64,000 nt of DNA. Source: Kalaharituber pfeilii. Lineage: Eukaryota; Ascomycota; Pezizomycetes; Pezizales; Pezizaceae. Positions 34,302 to 45,985 of this stretch are shown piece by piece. How positions within the stretch are numbered: position 1 is the stretch's first letter; the number at the start of each line of letters is the position of its first letter. Position numbers and translations under genes: made by a program. The stretch is from the NCBI GenBank assembly GCA_015179045.1, contig WHUZ01000008.1, positions 806,001 to 870,000 on the forward strand, given 5' to 3'. Below the pieces are notes generated by a model. That model was given only the letters and a program-made list of their open reading frames with translations, did no database searches and was not told the origin of the DNA.

Positions 34302-37284
34302 ATGCCGCCACATGCATTGAACTCTTCCTCCCGGAAGAGGCCTGCTCCTTCAGATGACGACGTTGGCGAGGTGGTCCATGTAAAGTTGTCTTCCGCTTCT
34401 TTATCTGGCCAAAGAAAGTCCACCACCATCGCAACCAGATCATCGGCAGCATTGGGGGCCACTAGCAGGATCGCAACACGAAACACAAAACATACGAGAG
34501 GTCCTCAAATCATGTCTGCTACAGTGAAGGAAGGAAACCCAACTCCACGAATCAGTCGTGCGAAGAAAGGGAAGCGTGTTCACGCATGCAACCATCATGG
34601 GTGCGATAAGGTTTGTTCTTTTCACGAAGAGGAGTGCGGGAGTTGTGATGCTAACGAGATGGCATAGATTTTTACTAGGGCGGAACATCTTAGGTACGAT
34701 GGAGGGTTTCTCGTGTAGCCCGTCGAACCTAGTATTAACTATGAACATTGCAGACGGCATCAACTTAACCACAATACAGATGTTTATTTCAAATGTGACT
34801 TGTGTGATCGAACGTTCGTCCGTCATGATCTCTTGGTTCGGCATCAGGAGAGACAGTATGATCACCTCTATGCGGCATCATAGGACGCCAGCTAATGAAG
34901 TAACAGTGCGACTCAAGCGATAAAAGCTGTTCAGACACTTGCTATGGCCCAGCGCCATGGAAATCTCCCTGATCACTACGCCATCAATCGTCTCCAAGGC
35001 CTTGCAGGCCAACCGCAACATGCTACTGAATATAGCAGAGATCCTCACTTGTTTGATTCCAGTCATCATCAACAGAATGTGGATGTTATTCCGCAAAATG
35101 TGCAAGTTACCTCTTCTCCACACTCGACATCCTCAGACATTGCACAGGTTTCAATGCCAAACATGGGCCCAGGTTATGCAACTTCCATGCATGTCGGACA
35201 CGGAAGCGATGGCTATGCATCTACAGATTCCACTCCATCACCGTCAGGAAGCATTGGAAGAGGCCAGTTACCATATCAGCTTCAGCCGGGTGAGATGCAG
35301 AGACAACAAGAATCGTATTTATCACACACCGATATGATTCATCGATCATCCTCTGCTGAAGATCAATCATCGTTATATGCCATGCTGGCGGCCTGGGATA
35401 ATAATATAAACTGGTTGTTTGATGATACCGCTGAGAAGCCCAGGATGGATGAGATCCATACAGTAAACTACATTCACCCTCTGGAAATGGCATACAACCG
35501 TTCAATCGCACATCCACTTCCGGATATCTCAAGCATCCCACCTCCGCCTGGAGTGAGAGGCAACACAATTATCTTCCATCCAATGGATGACAATATGAGA
35601 AATGAGATCCTACTTCTTGTAGGAGGGGGTCCAAACTTGCAAAACAGTAGCTTTGCTAGCCTGAGCTCGATGCAGCGTTACTTGCGAATATATTGGAATA
35701 ACTTTCATGTTCTATATCCAGTGTTACATCGCCCATCATTTGTACCAGGTTTGTCAATGGTGTGCCTGGCAGCAATTGTCATCGCCATTGGTGCATCCTA
35801 TACAGATGGTGAGGCTCACGAATTTGCGATGGCAATATATGACAAAGTCAAGGCTTTATTGATCAACGTGAGGAAAAATTGTCTCCCTTTTCCATGACCT
35901 CCGCTAATCAAAGTCCAGTCAAATGACTATGCGACTGCTGGAACTCCCAATAATTTACCAATTCTCCAAACATTGATGCTTACGGACATCTTTGGTAAAT
36001 TAAGATCTACCCGAGACCAGTTTGATGGCGTTCAGCTCGACATGATACTTGCAGGAGTATGTTCCCTCACTTTGGTGATCTTGGATGTTGTCTTACTGAA
36101 TTGTTCAGATCCTGCGGCGAGAGGGGCCCCAGCTGATGCTCTTGAGCGATTAAGAGTACTTCAGAGAGACGGTCTCGATTACCATCTTGAATCTGAGTGG
36201 CATCACTGGATCTTGTTAGAGGGTCGTAAGAGGTTAGTATCTATCAATAGGCTGAAGTTAAATTGTAATTCCTACTGATAACTTATCAAGAGTGGCAACT
36301 CTGTTTTTCTGGTTTGATGTTCAACAGGCAGTCATATTCGGACGTGAAGCTTGCCAAACAGCTTTCGATTTACAAGCTGGCCTTCCATCCGGGAAGGAAG
36401 AGGTTCTATGGGATGCTGACTGCGCTTCAGATTGGCTGAACTCAGTAGATACTCAGGCTGACCAACCTACTTTCCTTGGTGTACTTCGCATATTCTTTGA
36501 CCAGAAGAAGCAGATCCCTCATATTTCACCGCTCGCATCTCTCTTCATTCTTCACGGGTTAATATCCGTCTCACTTGACCTCAAGAGAAGCAAACAACGC
36601 AATACTGTCGCAGGCATCGAGAAGCAAGCAAGGTTATTGCAAGCATACGAAAAATGGAGACAACATTATGAAAAGACAGTGGCCATTCATTTGCGGTCGC
36701 CTTGTCACAACAAGATTATGGTCATGTATCATATGGCATTTGTTACCATGCATACAAATCTTCATCTTCTGTACACTGTCGCTGGTGATACAAGACTCTT
36801 TAGCAGGAGCACAGAACGGATCGACTATTATCATGCCAAGAATGAGCTTGATCAATGGGCAAACTCTCCCACGGGACAACTAGCGACATGGCATGCCATT
36901 CAAATTATAGTTCGTATGCGCTCTGAGGCAGCGTTGGTACGCGAGCAACTTCATATGCCTTGGATGCAATATATTGCATTGTTAATGTGCTGGGTATATG
37001 GGTCACTATCCAAGTCACCACTCGCGGGCCAACCTGATGATGGTTCTACGGATTACTTCTGGGATGCTTCAGTGGCACAACAGGATATTCAGGCTTATCT
37101 GCAGCAAATGAATACACGAACGTGGCAGGAGCTTGCTCATGCGCGAAACTTCAGAGGAACAGCAGGACTTATTGCGGTGGTTAAGCAAAGCTGGGACGCC
37201 CTTGGCCTCAGGTGGGGGTTGCTTGATCAAGCGGCTGAAGTATTACGGAATGTTGTGTCCTCAAGGAATTTGAAGAGCGCATAG
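34302..37284 (+). CDS. C2H2 zinc-finger transcription factor with fungal_trans domain
   Basis: Six exons, 34302-34610, 34668-34693, 34754-34855, 34907-35867, 35919-36232 and 36291-37284, with phases agreeing throughout, give 901 residues. Two classical fingers span the first three introns: C96-x4-C101-x12-H114-x3-H118 and C126-x2-C129-x12-H142-x3-H146. They are preceded by a basic stretch (RISRAKKGKR) and followed by a Ser/Gln-rich linker. From about residue 400 the sequence matches the fungal-specific regulatory domain PF04082: RYLRIYWNNFHVLYPVLHRP, LPILQTLMLTDIFGK, WHHWILLEGRKRVATLFFWF. DNA-binding regulators of metabolism or development have this layout; the target is unknown. Segment 36060-36110 could be read as a short intron (GTATGT..TTCAG), but removing it breaks the frame, so it is kept as coding. 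The ATG at 34302 is the first in frame after stops. Confidence 0.88.
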
Positions 37285-38116
37285 AGTTAAGGTCTTTTAA
37301 ATTTCCGCGAAAAATCTGTATTTTTCTTATGGAACTGGGCCAGCGGCCGGAATTGGCTGACTTTCTGGTCACATAAATACATACCTTGTGTCGTTCTGGA
37401 TTTGGAAATCGTGTGGGCTGGAGTTACGGCACAGCACTTTCATCGGGTTCTTTTATATTCGTTACCTCTTACACATCGGCCCTTGAACGAGGCCTTTGAT
37501 ATATGGCTCGCTTGTACGACTGGGACAGACTACACCTACCTTCATTATTTTAGCTCTGTGTGGCGCTCATGGGACTTACCCTACGGCTTAATTTCCTTTT
37601 CATCTACTGTCTATATCTAGCACATTTGTTTGGTTCTCCTATATCTGTCCCTAGCTTCGATTCCCGTTTCCTTATTATTTGGATTATCTCGATTGGTAGC
37701 GTCCCTTCCTCGTTCTAATTGTGTTGAATTTTGCTGTTTGAGTATCCTCTAAATACCCGCCTTTTGACTTACAAACATTGCGTCCCTCTTTTTGTACGGT
37801 GGCTCTTTTTTCTCTTTAACCATGCTATGTAGTATTTGTGTCTTCGAGTTCTTCAGATTGTGACATAGGGAGCGTGATGGATCACGGCAAAATCAATGGA
37901 ATCTTTGGCAATACATTTACCTTCAAGTAGAAGTGGAGCAATTTATAATACCCAAACGTGCTCTATAGCTAGCTAAAGTGAGAAGAACTCTTGCTAAATC
38001 CTTCATCCGTGAGGAAGGAAGATACTCGTTTCCTGTAGAATTGTCGTGCTTATCTTGATACACTGCAAGAGATATGGTATAAAGTATTTACCGGGGTAGG
38101 TCAGCGACATTCAGCT
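37285..38116. other. 3' region and spacer after the C2H2 factor
   Basis: T-rich 3' sequence; no gene seen. Confidence 0.4.
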
Positions 38117-38188
38117 TCTTCCTTTTTTTTTATTTTTTTTTTTTTATTAATATCATTACTCGCGTGCTGACCTGAGAGCTATGGCGAG
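38117..38188 (-). mobile_element. Short poly(A) retroposon, copy C, exact 13-bp TSD
   Basis: The 72-bp insert reads on the minus strand CTCGCCATAGCTCTCAGGTC, AGCACGCGAGTAATGATATT and an A-rich tail. It is flanked by exact GCGACATTCAGCT at 38104-38116 and 38189-38201. The body matches copies A and B, and CTCGC/GCGAG pairing is kept although the middle differs. Confidence 0.7.
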
Positions 38189-38201
38189 GCGACATTCAGC
38201 T

Positions 38202-41200
38202 GTTGAAGGCTTTCGAGTCCACAAAACAAGACAACGAACAGCCAGCATGGTTGTGCTGACGGATAGTATTGAGCAAGCATATCGTTGGTGCTGAGTATCC
38301 TAGTCATTGATCTAGTGGCAAGTGCCTTCCAAATTACTTGCATTCGTGGTGACACTGTAACCTTCTGGTGCGGCACTTCCTGATCCTTCAGCAGCCGCTC
38401 AGGATGAAAACGGGCTCATCGCAAATTCAGTCCTCTCCACGTCACAGCCGGAGCGTAGACCAGATTCAAGTGCAAGATAACCAAGACGATCACACTGGGA
38501 AAAAATCAAGAGAATGAGAGCCCAGAACGTATGCGAGCTGGCAAAGAGCGTCCTTGCCGTATTTCTATTTTCCTAAGTTTGTGAGAATTTGTCTTATCGT
38601 GTCCTTTTCTAGGCCTTCTTGTCCTCGTGCGTTGATAAAGAGATGAAGTCGACTTTTTATTACAAGCGACCCAGGGGCGTGACGCCAGGATGTCGGGTGA
38701 GTCGACAATATTCCTGAACCCAATTGTCCTGCGATAGACGAATGGCAAGCAAGCTTCGTCTCGGATAGATAGACGACAAAACGACAGGGCTGGGGATTAT
38801 GCTCAAGTGGTGCGAAGTAAAATAAGTTCCAGTCCAACCCCACTCGTGACCACTCATGAGCACTCCATTCTTGAGAAGCTGCACACACGGAGTGCCTTCC
38901 CTGGCCGCCTCGGATTCAGCTTTTCAATCGGCTAGCTACTGTAGCTACAACACCATGAGCCCTACAACAATGACCTGCACTCACCTCCACTTCAGTTCAG
39001 CCAATTCACCATACCAGCAAAACGAAACGCATCAGACACGAAATGCTGCCTTGAGTTGTGGTCTCTCGCTTGAACAAGGTGAATGAGGGCGAATCTAGCT
39101 GCGTTATGTAGCCCGATAGACTGGCCACTCCCGCCCTTTTTCTCTAGTTTAGGAGCCTCCCCCACATTCCCCCACAATTCTCGTACAGGCGGACGCTGCA
39201 TCCCTTATTGTCATTGCCGAATGTAAGGGTTGAATGCGGGGAAACCCCGGGTGTTAACTGAACTTCCCTCTCTACTTTGTGTCAGTGTGCATCACTGGTA
39301 CCTACATCTCGCATCTGCAATTCTGGTGAAAAGTCTGGACCAGTCCTCCCACAATCTCCGCCAAATGCTAATATTACTGCGCTAGGAACGGACAAAAAAT
39401 TATTCTCGTACCCTGGGCAAGATATTGTCGGGCGCTTAAACGTCGAGTTGAAATCTTCCTTCCCAGAATTACCTATCCCAGTGCATCGCGTGTTATGCTT
39501 GTCAAGCTGACACCGCTGTGAAATCCTGGTGCGGGGAAGAATATGGGAGGAAACCCTCACATACCTACGCAGGTTAGCAGATGTGGTACTTGATATCAGC
39601 CAGAACGGTCCGCGATGCGATGCGCCACATGATTACATTACCAAAATATACCGGGAGAAAGGCGTTTTAACGCCGTCGACAATCTAGCATGGGACTAGAT
39701 GGCGGGGATTGGATAATAAACGCGATATGCGTTATCACACGAATAGGAAGTAATACCCGAATGACCGTCACTTTAGAGCGTCGTGCTGGGTTAAGGATTC
39801 TCAATAATCATGGATACTGGAGAGGAGAATACGCTACATATATAGGCCTTGAACCATCAAAGTGTTGAGAAAGGTGATGATCGTCATACGCTTATCGTTG
39901 TCCAGCCTCCTCTATCCCGTCTTTGCAGCTTATGCGAAAAATAGAAATAAAATGAAATGAAATGAATTGAAATAATAGAAAAACCTTTCTCTTGGAGTTG
40001 CCTACGAGGGTTCGGGCTACATGACGGGAGTTTTAAAGTGAACCGAACGCCAACTACCCAACGGAAGCTGAGCCGGGGAAGCTTAATTTAAATTCTGGCA
40101 AGTTGGCAAGTTGGCTGATAATTGGTAAGCACAAGTTTCCGTATACAATCTTTTTCTGTCTTATGGAGATCAGTTCCGGAATATTAAGCTGTTACTGTTC
40201 TAAATTCATAGAGTACAACATGCAACTGAACTGAAATTTGTTTATTTGCACTTTTCGAACTTACGTATGCACTAATAATGCAGGGATCCGAACGCTTACT
40301 GTCCATTTCCAGGGACATTCCTCCTCTGTTTCTGAGATGTCGTTGTGCATTATCGGTCCGAGTCAGAATTAATACCAATAGATCATTTCCCCATATGAAA
40401 GGGGGTTCTGCTGGGGGTGCAATGAGATTACGTGGGGGCTTAGGTGAAATAATCATAGCTGGATATGAGGTAACATATACGTGTCCACACGCTGCTAGCT
40501 ATCGGTATGAAACGGGCTGAGTTGAGGGAAATGGCGATGTCTGATAGGTTGGGTCACTGGAGGAGATTGTAATTGGGCACAGGAGCACAGTATCTGACGA
40601 CTTTTTTGGTTTCCGGATGATGGGCACAGGGATTCGAAGTGGGTTTAAACATGTCTTTGGCACATTGGCCTGTGCACTACCTAGCTATGCTATTGGACGT
40701 CATTAATGTACTGGGGGACCATGAATTCAAACTGACTGTGATCTTTGAGATTATCTATTAAGTATCCAGCACAGCAATTAATTACAGGGAAGCATATCTA
40801 GCTTGTCCAGAATCTTGGTTCGCGAGAAGCAAAACAATAACCCGGCGGCATGCCGCTTCAAAAGCGACCACAAGGCAGGGACAGAGAATGGTGTCAAATT
40901 TATGTTTGTATGAGCGATGCTCCTACATGTAACTAGGCACTTTGTTAGAAAAAAGCATTGGGACATACTCATTGAGCCTCGCTATACGCAAGGAATGGTA
41001 ATTTGGTTAGTCAGCCTCGTTCGTTCGTTTTCCGCACCAGCAGTGCACTGCTTGTGCACTACTTCAGTGTATATATCTATGTTGATATTTGATTTTGGTG
41101 AGAAGAGGCTTGCATGAGGATTAGAAATGTATGGCGAGTTGAGGGTAATACAACTTTTGAAGTGGACGATCAACTGACATAAATCACTTTTCATCGATTC

Positions 41201-41840
41201 TTGACAACATAACATGGCGAAGATTTCAAATTTGAACAATATATATTCGTGACTGGTTATAGAGTATGTAGTTACTAACGTGTATTACATAGATAGTCAC
41301 GGCTTCAGGGTCAGGTATTGTATATACAGTGACTCGTAAAAAGCCTTGGGGATTAGGCAATATGGGGGTAAGTGTATCATGCAAGCCTGATACCCAAGAC
41401 TTTTTACGGGTCACTGTAACATTAGCCATCAACATAACAAGAGAATACAGTCACGACCCTATAGCATTCTCATCCAGTACAAACTTAAACTTCTAGAAAA
41501 ACATACATGATTATCTATAAACAGAAGGTATGAAGTAATGCGCAGAGTGATTAGCATATTGACACACAGGTCAGTGGATGTAACATGTTTGAAAGAATGC
41601 TGACGTAGGAGCATGTTTCAAGTCTTTTAACAATCTCAAGCCAGCCAATAGCTTAGTTACTTATCTGCGGATAGTATGTTGTGGTGGTCTCAATGTACTG
41701 CTCGTCCTTTTTGGAATACACGATCCCATGGCACCAGTCGCAGGAGCTACGCAGCTCGCCACTTTTTTCTTTGTCCAGCAGTGTAGAGCAGGGCTTTTAT
41801 CAGTCGTCAGTTACCAATCTCAGGAAAACAGGTAATAGGG
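38202..41840. other. Spacer without supported genes
   Basis: Overlapping short frames at 38.5-39.1, 39.3-39.6 and 40.2-40.5 kb carry no motif. Pieces such as TTCTCGTACCCTGGGC near 39405 weakly resemble the small TIR family. I see no gene here. Confidence 0.4.
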
Positions 41841-43125
41841 TTACTCGAAACAAACCTCAACATCCTCGAACATACGATGCTCCGGAAGCCCCATAACCTG
41901 AATTCCCGAACCCCGCCAGAACACCAACCGCCCAAACCACTCATCAGCGACTTGATTACTCCGAGGCGGGTCCTGAAACACATCATCGTAGCAGACCAGC
42001 TCCAGGCTGCCGTATGTTAGTCTCGTCCACTCCGTGTGACCGCTGATTCTGTAATCCTCATTCGTTGGCCTTGCAATTTGACCTGTAGTGGTATCCTTCC
42101 ATGCCCACCAACCTGTAAATTTCTCCATCACACATCTTCTATGTTCGAGGGCAATGTTATATTTTGAAGAAACGTGTCCCAGGGGGTGGTTCATCCAGGT
42201 ATCCATGTGCTCTGGGCCAGGGCATGGCTCAACCCAAACACGTTTGCAAGCCGAGGAAGGGGGATCAGAACGGAAGTGGGGACAGTTGAGGTATTGGATA
42301 AGGCGAAGTTTTTCTTCATGGCGATCGTAAGTAGAGGAGGCGGAGACTTTATGGGTGTGGCGGGAGATACAGGTGATACATTGCCAGGAGTTGCGGGAGC
42401 ATCTGCCTGTGAAGGTGTGAGTCGGTAGAATTGAGGGTAAGTTGTAGGGATGTAGAGCATACAGATTTTAAGACTGAGCTTGAACCCTGGATTGCCAGGT
42501 AGGAAAGCCGGATTAGTCTGGCACTTTGTGCATAATTTCCTTAGACGGAGCAACATGGGTGTCTGATCATCTGAGCGCTTGGATATGCAGTTCTGTTCAT
42601 CCCCAGCTAGAGAGTTAGCTCGTCGCCCCATTGACAAACGGTATTGTTCAGGAGGATAGGACGCACCCTGCAAGTCGGTTCATCACAACTGTAGCATCTC
42701 GCCACCAAATCCTTGACACATGGCGGTCCCTGTCTCCTGGTGACGATTCCTAACATTGTCACGTTCCTCGTGGCCGTGCATTGCAGGGAGCCGTTCAGAA
42801 GCGCTTTTCGGTACGGCAGCATGTTCTGGCGCATCTGCTTGCAGACGCTGGCAAGACAAGCGAGATCGCTGTGGTCGAGGTGGAAGGCAATGGAGGAGAT
42901 CACTGGCCAAGCGGCGGCAAGAGCGGGGAGGTTCGTGGACGCACGGGCGGGACTACATGGCAGAGCGGCATCGTTCCCGGAGCGGGCGGAGAGTGTGGGA
43001 AGCCCCGACTCTGGTGGGGTGGGGTATATCGGCGTTGATGAATCTGTATTCGGCTGTTTCGTCGCACTATTGACGGATTCCTCGCCATCGTCGTCGCCGT
43101 CGCCCCAGGAGGTGAAGATGGCCAT
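41841..43125 (-). CDS. F-box protein with Cys-rich zinc-binding C-terminus
   Basis: Three exons, 43125-42667, 42592-42463 and 42406-41841, phases agreeing, give 384 residues. After an acidic Ser/Thr-rich start, residues ~68-112 (LPALAAAWPVISSIAFHLDH, then DLACLASVCKQMRQNMLPYR) fit an F-box, which links substrates to SCF ubiquitin ligases through Skp1. Next come paired cysteines across both introns: CYSCDEPTCRNC, LRKLCTKCQTNP and CRCSRNSWQCITC, probably zinc-binding. The C-terminal half (HMDTWMNHPLGHVSSKYNIA, CYDDVFQDPP) is probably the substrate-binding part. The second intron donor is GTATGC and the first is GTGCGT, both followed by good acceptors. It is transcribed away from the OTU protease gene 332 bp off. 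The substrate is unknown. Confidence 0.8.
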
Positions 43126-43457
43126 ACTGCGGGGGTCGGGTTAAGCAGGCGTGTTCGAGAAGCATGCTGGGAGGAGGTAGGTGGGTAGGGGCCAGTAAAG
43201 GCGTTCTACGGTGATTGCGGCAAGGGGTGGGGGGAGAAGGGGAAGGGGACGGGGAGTGCGGAGGCCGAGAGGGGGTGCAGAGCGGAGGAGGGGGAGTGGG
43301 CGCCAAGGCACGGGCCTGACGTACATGTGCAGAACATCGCAGCCTCGCCCCACCAAGCCCCGGCCGGCACGGAGGCCCTAGAAGCCATGCCCTGAGCCAC
43401 ACTAGATTATTCGCATCACTAGGAGCCGGAACAGCTAACAGACACATATATGCGATC
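43126..43457. promoter_or_regulatory. Shared divergent promoter of F-box and OTU genes
   Basis: 332 bp between two start codons pointing away from each other; GC-rich in the left part. This layout allows joint control, but no specific binding site was identified. Confidence 0.5.
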
Positions 43458-44498
43458 ATGTCGTACGGGGAGATAGAGTCGGCAGTCCACGCCGTCCCGG
43501 CAGGGCCGCAGCCCGCCGCGACGCCCGCAGTTGAGGCATCACCACCGCTACTTGAAGCCCTAGCTGCCCGGCACAAGAAGGAGCTCCGCGACCTGAACGC
43601 ACGCATCACGCAGAAGAAGAAGAATGCTACGAAGAAAACCCGGAGGGGCGTCCTAGCCGAGTGCGAGGCGTTAGAGCAGGACTTGAAGGAGCGGCATGCG
43701 AGGGAGCTGAGAGAGGCGCCGGGCGTTAAGGAGGATGGAGAGTACGGGGAGAGAAATGAGCAGGAGGAGCTGCTGGACAAACTGGTCAACGGGTTGAGTT
43801 TAGAATCCACGGAGCCGACGCCTGAGGGGGCTAAATTCCTGCCACCGCAACTCCCGCCGAATGACCCCGCATCTCGGGGTTCACGTAAGCCAAACCGCGC
43901 GAAAGCCCGGCTTGCCCGGCGCGCCGCCGAAATGGAGGCCATGTCCGCCTCGGCGGCGCTCGAGGCCTCCATGCAACCGGACCGGCGCGCAGCAGAAATT
44001 GCAGCTATGCGGTTACGGCTTGCTCAGCTTGGTCTTACGGAATACGAAATAGCCCCGGATGGACACTGTCTATATTCAGCGTTTGCGGACCAGCTCGAGT
44101 GGGTTGGTGTGCCTTTGGCCTCGGAGGGTGGGCCCAATGTAGAACAGAAGAAGTACAAGCTTACCAGGGAAGTCTGCGCGGACTTTCTTTCTCGGCATAG
44201 GGCGGAATTCGAGCCGTTCCTGGACTACGATGCGGGGGAAGATATGGATGGGCATATTAGGAAGGTGAGGAATACAGCGGAATGGGGTGGGCAGATGGAA
44301 GTGACAGCGCTGGCAAGGGCATACAGAGTTGTGGCAAACATAGTTCAAGCAGATGGGGGTATAGTGAGGATGGGGGAGGATGAGAGCAGGAACGGGGATG
44401 GTGGGGATGAGGGTAAGAAGAAGGATGTGTGGTTGGCATATTATAGACACAGTTTTGGATTGGGAGAACATTATAATTCGTTAAGGGCGAAAAGATGA
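43458..44498 (+). CDS. OTU-family deubiquitinase (OTU2/OTUD6B-like)
   Basis: Single exon, 346 residues. The N-terminal third is a charged coiled coil (RHKKELRDLNARITQKKKNA, then LAECEALEQDLKERHARE), as in yeast Otu2 and human OTUD6B, which associate with ribosomes and translation factors. The OTU fold follows: IAPDGHCLYSAFADQLEWVG with D201 and nucleophile C204, NTAEWGGQMEVTALARAYR (residues ~272-290), and the catalytic histidine in GEHYNSLR (H338). All three key positions are present, so it should be an active cysteine protease that removes ubiquitin. The start at 43458 is the first ATG and leaves a normal family length. It lies divergent to an F-box gene. Confidence 0.93.
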   Translation: MSYGEIESAVHAVPAGPQPAATPAVEASPPLLEALAARHKKELRDLNARITQKKKNATKKTRRGVLAECEALEQDLKERHARELREAPGVKEDGEYGERNEQEELLDKLVNGLSLESTEPTPEGAKFLPPQLPPNDPASRGSRKPNRAKARLARRAAEMEAMSASAALEASMQPDRRAAEIAAMRLRLAQLGLTEYEIAPDGHCLYSAFADQLEWVGVPLASEGGPNVEQKKYKLTREVCADFLSRHRAEFEPFLDYDAGEDMDGHIRKVRNTAEWGGQMEVTALARAYRVVANIVQADGGIVRMGEDESRNGDGGDEGKKKDVWLAYYRHSFGLGEHYNSLRAKR

Positions 44499-45985
44499 TA
44501 CTACGTTCCCTTGATATGCTTTGCTATTGGATATCGGAGAGGCAAAGATGAACATGACCGTGTGGTTGAGGGTTGCGGTGCGGGCGGGACTCAGGCTCGA
44601 GTAGCTATAGATTCGATCTCCAATTTACTTTGCTATCATACATATGATACCCGCGCTCTTTATGGAGTGTTTCTCATTAAAATGGTTATAATATGGGTTA
44701 TTAATGCATCTAGATGTAGCGCAATGCGTTTCGCATCACGAGGTTTGGCGTGGCTTAGCAATAAGCTCTTGGTTTTTGTTGTTTCGTTTTTTCTACTGTT
44801 TCATTTTTCCTACATTTTTCTGTTTGCTTTCATTCATCTTTCCAGCCTCACGCATACCACCTGCCATCTTGGGTTGACGTTCCCGGCTGCAGCTGCGGCA
44901 GTAAGGTCCCATTGTTGATTTTTGCACTTTTGCAATTCGATCCATTTCGTGAATCCCTGTCTTAGGTGTACCTTCCGCATACATAACAGTGTTCTACACC
45001 TGACGCGTCTCGAGTGGCATGTGGCGCCGGATTGACGTTTGATTTGCCCTGGAGTCCGCGGAGCTTGCTGTTTGCGGTGTACGAGATTATAGGCTTATTC
45101 CCAGAGGTCATGCTGTTGCCCTTTTCTACTGGAGGTTACGTAGTGTAAAGGACTACCTACCTAGTTGCAGAACTTGCTTGCGGTCGAGAGAGGCTTGCCG
45201 TTGCGCTGCGTTGGTGGCCCCCGACGTTGTGCGCACGATGATTGGGGGAGAAGGTAAATAAACACAGGGTTGGTGTGAAGTAAACATGGCTTGACGGGGG
45301 ACCGGGCAGGGCCAGCGACAACGAGGCGGCAACGACAGCACTGGAAGATTCTTCATCAGGAAATACGAGCTATTGCGCACAAAGAACAACAGGTATTTTA
45401 CAGGTGACCGATTTAGAGGAAAGGGAGAAGTTATATTCGGATCTACTCCCGATACAACGGTCAGCCCAAGACGGAGCGGCTGAGACCGCAGACCCACGGA
45501 CGGGATTGACGGTCGACCTGTCGGATCGTAACGCGTGAACCTGGCACATCGGACGAAGCTTGTGGCCTAGTCTGCTTGTCTGTGCTCGAGTCTGCCTGCG
45601 ACATATAGCGACAGTAAACACAATCGTTGGGATTGTGTTTGCACATGCTGCAGTCTGCACTCCTCCCGCCCCCACAAACTCCCCTCACGCTGACGACAGA
45701 CGAGTTTGGGGATACACATCACTTTCATACTACACAGTACATCCAGCACTCCAGCGCTCATTCAAAACGGAATAACCCATAGACGATTTATCTTCCTTGA
45801 AATAACCAGACGCCGGGTCACCATCAACGTTCAACTTAGCAATAGCACCCACACACTGCACATTGCTACAACTGAGAAATATTACACCACACCACACCAC
45901 CACGAAACACTTAACTGCCTACCCATCTACCTGGATACACTGGCATCATCCACTAGCTAGGCAACCTCACGTTTTACGAAAAAAA
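44499..45985. other. Spacer and leader of the C2-domain gene
   Basis: No gene seen in 1.5 kb. The last ~250 bp is CA-rich (CACACCACACCACCACG at about 45885) and probably the 5' leader of the next gene. Confidence 0.45.

Noticed and set aside
34857..34883. 28-nt intron in the zinc-finger gene ending at CATCATAG
   Set aside because: Too short for splicing; the acceptor at 34906 gives a 51-nt intron and keeps the frame.
36060..36110. Intron GTATGT..TTCAG in the fungal_trans region
   Set aside because: Its removal shifts the frame into a stop, while reading through stays open and matches the domain downstream.
43067..43972. 301-codon minus-strand frame across the F-box/OTU junction
   Set aside because: Antisense of the OTU gene with a Ser/Arg-rich translation; the OTU catalytic residues fix the real strand.
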